NCBI GenBank assembly: GCA_016748015.1
Contig: JAAOMT010000682.1
Coordinates: 4,709-68,708, forward strand
Source of the DNA: Geosiphon pyriformis
Lineage: Eukaryota; Glomeromycota; Glomeromycetes; Archaeosporales; Geosiphonaceae
DNA: 64,000 nt
Direction of reading: 5' to 3'
Shown here: positions 11,691-20,710 of the stretch, one piece after another
Position numbering within the stretch: the stretch's first letter is position 1
Layout: each line of letters opens with the position of its first letter
Notes under the pieces: generated by a model
What the model was told of the DNA's origin: nothing
The model's database searches: none
Seen by the model: the letters and a program-made list of their open reading frames with translations, nothing else
Made by a program: the position numbers and the translations under genes

Positions 11691-11830
11691 TTGTCTTGAT
11701 TAGCCTGAATGGCTAGTCATGTATAAAAAATGCATGATTTACACCTAGTTTAAATCACTTGTATAATGTATTATACTAAGCAGTATTTAGACCTTACTTG
11801 TTAAATAATAAAAAAATAATAAAATTATTA
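11691..11830 (+). other. LINE-b 3' UTR with two hairpins and A-rich tail
   Basis: Contains hairpin 1, GATTAGCC (11698-11705), loop TGAAT, GGCTAGTC (11711-11718), and hairpin 2, TCATG (11717-11721) with CATGA (11733-11737). The tail TTGTTAAATAATAAAAAAATAATAAAA follows at about 11800-11825. The same order of hairpins occurs in the LINE-c 3' UTR with compensating base changes. Such 3' structures are where LINE RTs of several clades recognise their RNA; that role here is inference. Confidence 0.65.
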
Positions 11831-12209
11831 TTAAATTTATTAATATATATTTATTAAAAAAACAGATCTTAATACTTAAAAAAAAACTTAAATATTAATA
11901 GTTTTTAAATTATATAAATAAAAAACATTTTAACAAATATTAAATTTATTGTTTTAATTAAAATTTCAAAAAAAAAATTTTCTAAAATTTTATTAAATTG
12001 TATTTTTAATAATTATAATAAGTTTAAAATTTTGTAAAAAACATTTTAATATAATTATTTATTTTTATTATTAGATTTTTAATAAAAAATACTTTAAAAA
12101 GAGTAAAAATGTTTAATTAATACTTTAAACTATATATAAAACATATAATTTTATAAGATAAATATACTTAAAAAACAGTTTTTTTAAAAATTGTTAAATT
12201 TTTTAGCTA
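11831..12209. other. AT-rich spacer between tail-to-tail LINEs
   Basis: About 380 bp of A/T-rich sequence between the tails of LINE-b and LINE-c. I see no ORF, LTR or RNA gene in it. Confidence 0.6.
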
Positions 12210-13250
12210 TTTTTTTTTTTTTTTTTGGTTTAACAAGTATAATCTAATTGCTATTTAGAAATATACAACATATATGTATTATAAATTAAATATAATTCAC
12301 ATATTTACTATATGTGATCAGCCACTTGGGCTAATTAAGACTATATTACAAATCAACTACTACTATTATAACATATTTCAAACCTAAAAATATTAAATAT
12401 TTAGATTGCATATTAAAATACATTTTTCTCTATACTAAGTAACATAATTAATTTGTTATTCAATTTGCTTAAATTACTGAAATTACAAAAAACCATACTA
12501 TTATTAACTATTATTATATCTTCTCTTTTTATTTTGGTTTTATGTTCAAATCTGTGACATTATATCTTAAACCTGTAGACTAATGTTAAATTTTTTACAA
12601 AACTACTATCTGTAAACTTGTCATTTCAAAATTGCCAAACACAGTTAGAACTTTGTTGTACTAACTTTTAAGTATAAAACTCTTTACCAAAACAGTATGC
12701 AAATTATTGTTATAAATACAAAAAAACAAATCTTAAAAAATCATGAAAGTAAAAACAGTCATATTTGGTAATAATGCCTAACATGTTCTAAATTCACACA
12801 AAATCTTACTCTAAATAGTATTGTTACAAAAAGACTTGAATGTATAATCTAAAGTTTTAATTTCATTACAAAATAAGCATTTTATACTCAAATATAATGT
12901 ATTGTATAAGTGTTTTCTAATAGCTATTAACAGACACTTATGTAAAGTCTTTATAAAATAAGTGTGCAAAATAATCAAAAAATTACTTATAAAGCCAGAA
13001 GCCATATGTTTATCAAAATATTAAATCTTTATAGTCTTTTTCCAATTTATCTTACTAATATTACAAACATTTCATCTTAAATTCAAATCTATTTTTTCAT
13101 TTAACATAACACAAAGTTCTGTAGAAATCTCTAATATAATAACAAATATTGTAGAATAAAGTCACATTATCTATTCATATAAAAAACTCTTGAACTATAA
13201 TAAAAAGACTGAATTAGAAGAGCATACTTCAAAAACAAGTATATTAATAT
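12210..13250 (-). mobile_element. LINE-c, 3' part (end of RNase H, zinc finger, 3' UTR, poly(A))
   Basis: On the minus strand the sequence enters after Gyp-1 in the middle of the RNase H NEHA(D) motif. It runs through MASGFISNFLIILHTYFIKT (near 13005) and the CLFCNEIKTLDYTF finger (near 12870), and ends in a 3' UTR matching LINE-b and a 17-base poly(A) tail (T run on the plus strand, 12210-12226). Stops are frequent. It continues upstream at 23502, and the two sides join in frame once Gyp-1 and one 4-bp duplication are removed (GAA CAT GTT AAT). Confidence 0.8.
12297..12335 (-). other. LINE-c 3' UTR hairpins
   Basis: On the minus strand: hairpin 1 AGCC, loop CAAGT, GGCT (12320-12332), extended by three more pairs including one G-U. 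Hairpin 2 is TCACATA...TATGTGA (12297-12303 with 12311-12317), a perfect 7-bp stem. Loop size and order equal those in LINE-b. Confidence 0.65.
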
Positions 13251-13636
13251 TGTTACAAGTAAACTTGGTGGATATGGGAAATAGTAACGTTTGGTGCTCT
13301 TAATTATTGATGATGCGTCTTCCACATAATTCTGTTGACTTAGTCTTGATTATCAGTCTCTGAAGGTCTATTCCTAAATGTGAATTTTACCCATTAAGTT
13401 CTTTGGTTATAAGGCACAGAGTTTGTCTTTTATCGATTACAACGTTTTTCGTAAATGTGAGCTTTCTTCTCCGAGCTAACGAGCACAGTCATTAGGGTCT
13501 GGTGTTGTCTTTTCACCCTTCTGGTAAGCTAACAAGATAATGTTAATATCCAAAACTTAGAGGGAGCTTCTCTTTTTTACCAGGCTATTACAAAGTCTAT
13601 TTCCAGACAGTCAATTTTACTATGTTGCCGCTCCAC

Positions 13637-13705
13637 AAAAAAAATAAGACAGAAAAAAAAAGAAAAAGAAAAAGAAAAGAAAAGAAAAGAAAAAAGAGAA
13701 AAGAT
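13637..13705 (-). repeat. (AAAAG)-type purine microsatellite in the Gyp-1 3' LTR
   Basis: AAAAAG/AAAAG units on the plus strand, equivalent to 22794-22860 in the 5' LTR and to a T/C-rich run near 34911-34982 in the opposite-strand Gyp-4 LTR. Length differs between copies. Confidence 0.75.
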
Positions 13706-14107
13706 AAATTAGTATCGTCAATTGCCATAATCAAGAGCAATTGGTCCAAATCATTAATAGGTTTGAGGCGGTTATGCTAAGAGCATCTGTTCTAGAATGA
13801 AGGTATGAGACAAGGGTTAATTCATGTAAATTCCATGAAGTTTGAGAACATGAATTCATGATTCTGATTTTTTTTAATAATTGGTTTATTTTAGGAGATA
13901 AAATAGGGAAGATAATAAAAGATAAAAGGGTATGGATATTTTAATTTCTAGTCTAGAGGTTCGTATCTATTTTTTCTTCTCTGTCTTTTCTCACTTCTAT
14001 AACTACTTGCTTTTATACATTCTTTTGGTTTTACAAAATTGTTTTCAATTGTTTTGTTATCACTAGCTATTGCTTTGTTGTTTTTGTTATTGCTTTGTTT
14101 TTTTACA

Positions 14108-14300
14108 TTATCGCTAGTTATCCTATGTTATAACATATTATCTGACGTTATTACATGTTATTCTGTATTATCCTGCATTATAACATGTTATCCTATGTTA
14201 TTGCATGCTATTCTGTATTATTCTGTGTTATAACACATTATCCAATATTATAACGCATTATCCAACATTATTGTGCATTATTCTGTATTATGTCACATTT
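14108..14300 (-). repeat. 10-bp-phased TTAT array in Gyp-1 U3 (3' LTR)
   Basis: TTA(T) recurs exactly every 10 bases for 19 consecutive units (14108, 14118, 14128 ... 14288). The two bases before it are mostly CG, TG, CA or TA, the products expected from an ancestral CG. It lies 50-240 bp from the U3 end. Confidence 0.9.
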
Positions 14301-14352
14301 TGGTCATGTTTCTTCATAACTTTGGATTGGTTTTTCTACTCAGGTAACATTA

Positions 14353-14365
14353 TCCCTCTCTTTTT
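14353..14365 (-). promoter_or_regulatory. Polypurine tract of Gyp-1
   Basis: On the minus strand AAAAAGAGAGGGA, three bases before the 3' LTR. It would prime plus-strand DNA synthesis. Gyp-4 and Gyp-3 have equivalents at 43407-43420 and 51026-51038. Confidence 0.75.
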
Positions 14366-15400
14366 AAAATTGAGCTTCTGTGAAACCATATGTATCTGTT
14401 ATCGTGGCTTCATTTGTGTAATGTTCGATTGTTGCCTCAAGTATTGTCTTTTGTAGGTTTTCGAACTGTTGATTGGTTATTCGTCCTATGCTGTTAACTA
14501 TTATGGTTTTCATAGATCCGTTCAGTAGTATGTTTGGGTAATGTTGGAAGGCAGCGTATAGTCAGTATGCTGCTTTGTAATGTAGGGTCAGGTTGTTTTT
14601 TCCTACGAATTTTTCTACTTGTTGTATTGCTTCTTTGTTGAACATTTTCTGGTTGAGGTCTTCATATGGTGTTTTCAAGTCAAGCTGTTCTCCAATTTTG
14701 TAGAACCAATAAGCTGGAGGAAGTTTTTCTTTCTATTTCTGGGCATTATCAGATGTCTACTCCCTTGTTTCGGGGAGTTCGGTCTCACGAGCTAAAGCTT
14801 CTTTTATTTTTTTGAGCTTGGAGACCAAGTATCTTCTTTTGTAACTTTTTTCTCGTTCTTTGCCTCCTTCTTTTCCACCCCCCACCTGAAGACAATTTTT
14901 TCTCCCACATTGCCTTTTGGGTGGACGGTAGGGGAGGGAACATTTAGTTCTAATTGAACTCTTGTTCTTCCCTCTTCTGCTCTTATCTTTGTATCATATC
15001 TCTTTTTTATCAATTGTTATTTCTATTTGAGATGTCAATTTTTGAATTGTTTCAAATAATTGTTTAGATAATTTTAAAATTTAATCTGAAAGGTCCATGT
15101 TAAAATTTTTATCGTTTCTTGCTGCTTTTCAGATGCTATATATATTTGAATTCCCCAATTTAATTTGCTGCCCGTTGTCTACATTTCAATGATGATGATT
15201 AGTTCCAGATCTTGTGGTATATCTTCTGGTCTGATTAATGAAATTTGTGTTCCTAGTTGAGATACTGATGACAATGATTCCTGTTTTACATGATAAATTT
15301 TTAACCAATTTTCATGTGCTACTTTCTTTAAAATCCTGTCTTTCAATCTTAATTTGTAAGCTCCATTTCCTAATGCTTTGTGTATGTGGAATGAACTGTC
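14366..15400 (-). pseudogene. Gyp-1 post-integrase C-terminal module (function unknown)
   Basis: After the integrase the frame continues as GAYKLRLKDRILKKVAHENWLK, then a coil-prone charged region, RAEEGRTRVQLELNVPSP, FRWGVEKKEAKNEKKVTKED, LPPAYWFYKIGEQLDLKTPY, and a conserved core EKFVGKNNLTLHYKAAY...LYAAFQHYPNIL. The same module occurs at the same place in Gyp-2, -3, -4 and the tail end in Gyp-5. No signal peptide or membrane segment is evident, so it does not look like an envelope. Several stops break it; 14804-15013 is the longest open piece. It sits where chromodomains or env lie in other gypsy elements, but I recognise neither. Confidence 0.6.
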
Positions 15401-16410
15401 TCACTTTGGGTCAAACTTTCTACTCCACTGTTTCTCAGCTTTTGTACAATATAACAGTACTTGGTCTCCAATCTTGAATTCCATTGGTTGTTCTGATAGG
15501 TGTTTATTATGTCTTTCTTTTTGTCGTTCTTGAGCATGACTAATATTGTCAGCTACTGTTCTTTGATTGTTTTCCAATGTTTCCATTAGCTGGTACATTT
15601 TTTGGTGTAAAGTAGTCTCAAAATTCTCTTTATTGATTGTTTTTGTTGGGTATGATGGTATCACTCATTTAATCAGTAACATAGCTTTTCTTCCATAGAC
15701 TAGTTCGAATGGTGTGAACTGAGTTGTATTTTGTTTCAATGTTTGGTATGCAAAAAGTACAGAAAGTATGAATAAGTCCTATTCTTGTCTGTTTTCATGA
15801 CTTATTTTTGCTAGTGCTTCACACAGTGTTTTGTTAAATCATTTTACCAGTCCGTTCATTTGTGGATGGTATAGTAATAATAAGAGTCTCTTTATTCCAA
15901 ACCGTTGGCTTAGTTTAGTCAGCGTATTATTAACAAAGTGTGTTCTCTGATTAGATAATAATTCTTTCGGACATCCATGTTGGCAAATTAGGTCTTGATG
16001 CACAAATTTGGTGACTGTTTTGGCATCAGCCACTTGGATTGCTCTGGCTTCTGGCCATTTTGTAAGATAGTCTATGGCTACAGTGATATAGCAATTTCCT
16101 TGGGATGTAATTGAAAGAGGTCCAACCAAATCAATCCCGATTCTATCAAATGGATTTCCAACTGAAATGGGTCGAAGTGGTTCTGTTGATCTTGCTTTTC
16201 CTTTTCGCTGGCATGCGTCACAATTAAGCATGTATTCAAAAATGTCTTTGTGCATCATTGGCCAATAGTATAAGTTTAGTGTTCTTTCGAGGGTAGCATT
16301 TTTGTTAAAGTGTCCTACAGTCGGATCTGAGTGCATGCTATATAGTATAGTTTTTCTTTCACTGTCTGTGATTAGTCGTTGTAGGTTGGAGTGGTTTTGG
16401 CGTTCTCATT
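15401..16410 (-). pseudogene. Gyp-1 integrase, decayed
   Basis: Would insert element cDNA into chromosomes. The N-terminal zinc domain reads HSDPTVGHFNKNATLERTL...YYW...CDACQRKGK (HHCC type, 16336-16195). In the core, the first Asp is present (DRIGIDLVGPL), the second is replaced (LLSNQRTHFVN instead of LLSD), and the Glu is replaced (MNGLVKxFN instead of LVERFN). Both changes are G-to-A on the coding strand. The C-terminal part EFKIGDQVLLYCTKAEKQWSRKFDPK is preserved. Open pieces are 16336-15839 and 15664-15401, with a stop after the Glu position. Confidence 0.85.
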
Positions 16411-16549
16411 GATATAGTTGGTTGTCTTGAATAAAATAATTTCGGGCTTGTTTTTGTATAATACTCTGTTCCTGTTGAGATAATATCTCCTTGAAACGTA
16501 GTGTCAATAGGTACTGATGTAGTCATTGATAAGTGAGTGTGTCCATGGG

Positions 16550-17087
16550 TCTGGAATTAGGTTTGTGACATCCTCGACAAACTGTCAGCATTGGTGTTCT
16601 TGGATCCTTCCTTGTAATGGACTTTGAGTGGGAATTGTTACAGATAAGTACTCCATCTTGCATATTTTCTTTCTAGTTGTGGATTGTTGAGTAACCAAAT
16701 AAGTCCTTTGTGGTCAGTATATAGGTCAAATGGTTGACTAAGGTAATGTTTCCAAGTCTGTATGGCCCAATAAATGGCGAAACATTCCAGATCTGTTGTG
16801 CTGTAATTTTTTTCTGCTGGGCTAGTACTGCGACTAGCATAAGCAACTGGGTGTTCTCTATTGTCTGGTCCTATCTGTGATAAGACTGCTCCTAGAGCAT
16901 TTTTTAAGGCGTCCATAGCAACAATGAACTGTTTAGTGAAATCTGGATAAATCAGAATTGGGGATGTGATCAATTGCTGCTTGAGATAGTCAAATGCTTT
17001 CTGTTAATCTTCCTTCCACAAGTACAGTACATATTTGGACAACAATTGATGGAATGGTTTTGTGATATTCGAGAAACCTTTGACAAA
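16550..17087 (-). pseudogene. Gyp-1 RNase H, decayed only in flanks
   Basis: Would degrade the RNA strand of the RNA-DNA hybrid. TSPILIYPDFTKQFIVAMDALKNALGAVL leads to catalytic Asp in VAMDA, Glu in TDLECFAIYW and Asp in LYTDHKGLIWLL (16973-16638). All three acidic residues remain. A stop interrupts between RT and RNase H near 17005. YPDF and YASRSTSPAEKNYSTTDLE are standard Ty3/gypsy motifs. Confidence 0.85.
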
Positions 17088-17860
17088 TCAATGATAATAT
17101 CCTATTAATCCTAAAAATTCTTGTAATTCTCTGAGGTTGATTGGGGTTGGAAAATCCTTGACTTTTTGTACTTTATCTGGATTGGGTTTAACTTCTTCCT
17201 TGCCGATTACATGTCCTAGGAATTTTAACTTGGTTTTTCCAAAGAAGTACTTCCCGGGATTGAGTTTCAATTCGGCACTATGAAGACATTCGAAGACTTG
17301 TTGCAGGTGGAGCAGATGGTCTTTGAATGTTTTGGAGAACATATTTGTGTTATCTAAGTAGACTACTACTGATTTCCAAAGGATTTCTTTGTATACTACA
17401 TCCATCAGGCGTTGAAACGTGGCAGGAGCATTACAAAGTCCAAAAGGCATTACATTAAACTCAAAGTTTCCGTCTTGAATGGTAAACACTGTTTTTTCTT
17501 TGTTTTTGGGGTCCATTTCAACTTGCCAATAACCACTTGCTAAATTTAATGACGAAAACCATTTCTTTTTCCTTAAATTGTCCAGAATTTCCTGGATGAA
17601 GGGAATGGAATAACTATCTCCTTGCATAATGCTATTTAGTTTTCAATAATCTATGCAGAATTGTACTTTTCTGTTTTTCTTGGTGACCAAGACTACTGGT
17701 AAGGACCAAGGGCTTAACAATTCTTTGATTAGGCCGTTATCAAGCATCTATTGCACTTCTTGCTTAATTAGGTTATCACCAGATGGGAGTATGCAGTAAG
17801 CTCGTTGCTTAATTGGTCGAGCATCTCCTGTATCAATTTGATGCTTCACAATGTTGGTGC
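17088..17860 (-). pseudogene. Gyp-1 reverse transcriptase, decayed with altered active site
   Basis: Motifs in order: HQIDTGDARPIKQRAYCILP, SPWSLPVVLVTKKNRKVQFCIDY, GDSYSIPFIQEILDNL, FSSLNLASGYWQVEMDP, FTIQDGNFEFNVMPFGLCNAPATFQRLMD, VVVYLDNTNMFSKTFKDHLLHLQQVF, LKFLGHVIGKEEV. The first catalytic Asp (LDL) is Asn, and the second Asp of YLDD is Asn (codons GAT AAC). Two of three metal ligands are therefore lost. A stop at about 17760 separates fingers from the leader. The frame is otherwise nearly open. Confidence 0.9.
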
Positions 17861-18350
17861 GTCCGAACTCATTTTTGCTGGCAAAGACATTGGCATACTG
17901 ATTCAGAAGGACTTTGAGTTGCATTTGTTGCAGGGTACTTAAATTTCCTAAATTCAAATTATTGATCTCTTCTGGTATAAACAAGTAACTTTCTTTTGGC
18001 AAATTTTATACTTGTGAGGTAATGTCACAGAATAAGAATAATTGTGCAAAATCTGGAATGGACTGGGGTTTTTCAGGATTCTGACTATTTGCAAATATAA
18101 AACCGATGAGGGTCCCTTTGGAGATTTCAATGACATCTTCTGTCGGGTTGTGAATGGAGATTTTGAAGTGTTTATGGGCTTTGGCCGGTAGGTATAGATT
18201 AGCAACATCAGCTAGGGAACAGATTTTGGGACTGTCTTCGAATAATAGGGCTTGATTTTGGATCTTTCAATTCACCTTGAGGATGTATTGTTAGTATGGG
18301 GGAATGGAGATAATGGTGTCAGTGTGGATAAATTCTATCTGGTCACTGTT
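17861..18350 (-). pseudogene. Gyp-1 beta-rich linker between dUTPase and RT
   Basis: Includes LFVPAKAH-type sequence (partly out of frame), KESYLFIPEEINNLNLGNLSTLQQMQLKVLLNQYANVFA and FGRTNIVKHQIDTG. The equivalent in Gyp-4 (39494-39760) reads LYLLAKAHKHFKIPIHNLTEDIIEIPERI and in Gyp-3 (47242-47496) LYIPAKSPKNIKILIYNTIGNVIKI. It is short, conserved in order and rich in predicted strands. I do not recognise its fold. Confidence 0.5.
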
Positions 18351-18359
18351 TTCTTTCAT

Positions 18360-18790
18360 GAAATTAACTGGTACGTTTCCTCTTCCACTTGATCCAAACC
18401 TGTTGATTCTTCAGGCAGTGAGACCTAACTTTTCTTGAGTTGTTACTGGAATTAATTGGGGTATTTTGACTAGGGGTAAGAAGATAGCTTGGGCAATCTT
18501 TTCTTGTGATTTTATTTTGTAGGGTCTGTTCAAATTGTTCTGTAGCATCACGATGATGTTTCCTGTATAACTGGCATTGATGATTCCTCTTTTTATGTTG
18601 ATTCCTTTTTTGGCTAGACTAGATCGAGAGGCAACTTGTACCATTGTATTAACAGGAATTTCTAACACTATCTTAAGATCTATTTTTACAAGGGAATGTG
18701 AGACTATAATGATGGGTGATTGTCTGGGGTATTGTAGATTGAAACCGACATCGGTGTTATGCGCTCTTTTGGGGCAGATTCTTTCCTTGT
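18360..18790 (-). pseudogene. Gyp-1 dUTPase-like domain, decayed
   Basis: dUTPases hydrolyse dUTP to dUMP and pyrophosphate and keep uracil out of DNA. All five trimeric-dUTPase motifs appear in order: motif 1 KRAHNTDVGFNLQYP (18727-18775), motif 2 ASRSSLAKKGI, motif 3 RGIINASYTGNIIVMLQN, motif 4 EKIAQAIFLPLVKI, motif 5 INRFGSSGRGNVPVNF (18360-18420). The motif 3 catalytic Asp (GIIDAxY) is Asn here; Gyp-2 and Gyp-5 retain Asp. The longest open piece is 18668-18411. It lies in the pol frame between the CxxC linker and RT. Confidence 0.85.
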
Positions 18791-18875
18791 TGTCACTGTA
18801 CCATTTTAGCTCTAGTTCTTTGAATAGGTCAGAATACGCGAGATACTGTTCTGTTTTAGTATCCTCAGTTGAATC

Positions 18876-19646
18876 TTAAAACAACATGTTCTCTGTAATC
18901 AATACCTTTTCTTCAGGTTCAGGTAGTTTGGTGATTGGAAACAGTATTTTTGGAAGCAGATTGAACATAAGATCACATTTATTGCAGTACTGGAAGTGAC
19001 AGAGGATCAAACAGTGATCGCATAGTTTGGTATTTAAATCGGCCAACCTTTGCTCCTGTTTTTCGCGAGTTGGCGCCAATTCCTAATATCAGTTCTGAAA
19101 TGTGTCTGGGTTATCTGTGAAGAAATTATCCTCAGGGTAGTCGGGTTTAGTATATTCGGGCATCCAAGGGTTGTCCTTAATTTCTCGTATTTCTTCGAGC
19201 GTGGTGCCTTTGGCCCTGGTGCTTGCTATTCTCCAGATTTTGTGGTCATCGTGTAGATAACCGTCTAATCTGTTGAGTGCTTGTTTTCAAGCATCCTCGA
19301 TGGGAGTTCCTTTTCGTATTCAATTGTTAATTAATATGGTGTATTGACAAGCCTTGTCGCATGTTCCTTCTCTGCCAGGCACATCATTCCAGAGTCCTTC
19401 ATCTGGCAGGATTTCACCACATGCGAAACATGACATGTAGTTCCACTTGTCTTATCATTTTGGTCATCCAAATTTTTTCAGTAAACAAGGCCTGCAATAG
19501 TATTTGGTGGCGGTGGGCCATTCTTTGTTGTCCTTGATACATGTGCCCATAGTGGATAGTTTTTTTCTACAATCGACACATATTAGTCTTGGGAGTTGGT
19601 AAAATAAGTTTTTTTGGTTCGAGGTTACATATCCTAGTAATGACAA
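18876..19646 (-). pseudogene. Gyp-1 multi-CxxC zinc-binding linker
   Basis: Between protease and dUTPase lie three Cys clusters: LICVDCRKKLSTMGTC...YYCRPC (19600-19480), MSCFACGEILPDEG...GTCDKAC (about 19440-19340) and LCDHCLILCHFQYCNKC (about 19030-18965). The first and last have the spacing of paired CxxC zinc sites. A conserved GYLHDDHKIWRIA segment lies between clusters 2 and 3. I know no established function; nucleic-acid or protein binding is inference. It is conserved in Gyp-2 to Gyp-5. Several stops interrupt it here. Confidence 0.65.
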
Positions 19647-19712
19647 TTGGGGTTCTTCTTCAGCTCTGCCTTTTTCTTTTTCTTCTCAGGTTGGTGGTGG
19701 GGGTAGTTCAGT

Positions 19713-20366
19713 TCAATAATCATTCGCCCATGAAACCTGATAAGTCTCAATGGTTGGTGGCATTGATGTGTCTTTGAATTCAATAAGGGGTTCCTCAGTA
19801 TGTTGGTTTTTAAAGTGTCTGCATGTAGCTGGGACTCGGGTATGCTGTCTGTTGAACATGAGTTGAAGTTCTTGGGTGTTCCAGTCAAGAGCAGCATTGG
19901 CTTTTGACAACCAGTTGTTTCCTACTAGAGCTTGATATTGAGTAGCTTCCATGATGAGTACTTTGGTAGGGATTTGGATTCCATTAATTTTGAAGAGGAA
20001 GTTGTCAATTTCTCCTATCGGGGTTTTTGTGTTCCCATCCACTGTAATAATCTGGGCAGTAGCAGCATGGTCTACTCAGCGACCTAGTTAGTCTATAAGC
20101 TGTTTTGTGATTATGCTACTGGCTGATCTGCTATCCAGGATTAATTTAATGTCTATTCCTCCGACTTTGGCATCAGTATATAGGGCCATTATTGGTTTAT
20201 TCTGATTGATGGCTGCTCCATTAAAAAGACTATGTGTGTTCAAATTATCAATGTCAAAAGGAAATATGGTGGCTAGGGTGGTGTCTTTGGTAATAGTGGC
20301 TGGTGGGATATTGCTTTTTGTTTGCTTGGAAGGTTGGAAGATTTGTTCTATATCCCCCCCTTCCAC
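19713..20366 (-). pseudogene. Gyp-1 retropepsin-like aspartic protease, decayed
   Basis: Would cleave the Gag-Pol polyprotein. MALYTDAKVGGIDIKLILDSRSASSIITKQLID shows the retropepsin start, but the active-site DSG reads DSR (GGA to AGA). TKTPIGEIDNFLFKINGIQIPTKVLIMEATQYQALVGNNWLSK follows, ending with the conserved hGxDWL-type motif written GNNWL. A stop at about 20085 separates the halves. It follows the Gag knuckle by about 330 bp in a Gln-rich tract. Confidence 0.8.
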
Positions 20367-20710
20367 AGGTGTAGATTTATCAAAACTCTGGTCTTCTATA
20401 AGACCGAGATAGAAAGTTTGATTCAGGTATCCAGTTGGTGTTGGTCGAGATTGGGCAGGACCACGAAGGATTGGTCGAGATGGTCTACTGTTGGTTTATA
20501 CCTGATTGTTGTTGGATTCCTCCATCCCTGATTATAGTCTATAGCTCGAAGTCTGGACGGGCTGTAAGGGGAAGTTTGATAGTGAGGGATTGTTTGTGTC
20601 ATTGGTGGTGGTTGATAATAATTCTGGGGTGGTGGTTGAGTGTACAGGACTTGTTGTGCGTATAGGGGTGGTTAATTCTGAGGTATGGAATATTGGGGTA
20701 CCATGTTTTG

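Larger units (their letters stand above)
4286..11830 (+). mobile_element. LINE-b: near full-length non-LTR retrotransposon (ORF1, endonuclease, RT, RNase H), decayed
   Basis: A consecutive set of LINE domains on one strand: RRM-like ORF1 with a Cys motif, APE-type endonuclease, reverse transcriptase, RNase H, terminal zinc finger, conserved C-terminus, a 3' UTR shared with LINE-c, and an A-rich tail. It is interrupted once by solo LTR sLTR-2. The coding strand is T- and G-rich with very few CpG, and scattered TAA, TAG and TGA codons break every ORF. The domain set is that of RNase H-bearing, APE-type LINEs; I do not assign a clade. It is not functional. Confidence 0.85.
13251..14349 (-). repeat. 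Gyp-1 3' LTR
   Basis: Aligns end to end with 22408-23501. Plus-strand ends are TGTTACAAGTAAACTTGG and CTCAGGTAACA. It contains the A/G-rich run 13637-13705 and the 10-bp array 14108-14300. Confidence 0.9.

Noticed and set aside
14039-14456. Two overlapping plus-strand ORFs coding a repetitive hydrophobic protein (also 23074-23551)
   Set aside because: They translate the 10-bp TTAT array and flanks of the Gyp-1 LTRs. A 10-bp period cannot encode a codon-phased repeat cleanly, and both LTR copies show it, so it is a by-product.
14366-15400. Envelope gene after integrase
   Set aside because: No signal peptide, transmembrane segment or Cys-rich ectodomain is visible; the module is charged and partly coil-like.
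18360-18790. A host dUTPase gene or a captured cellular copy
   Set aside because: The domain is in frame with pol and present at the same place in five elements of two or more families, so it belongs to the elements.
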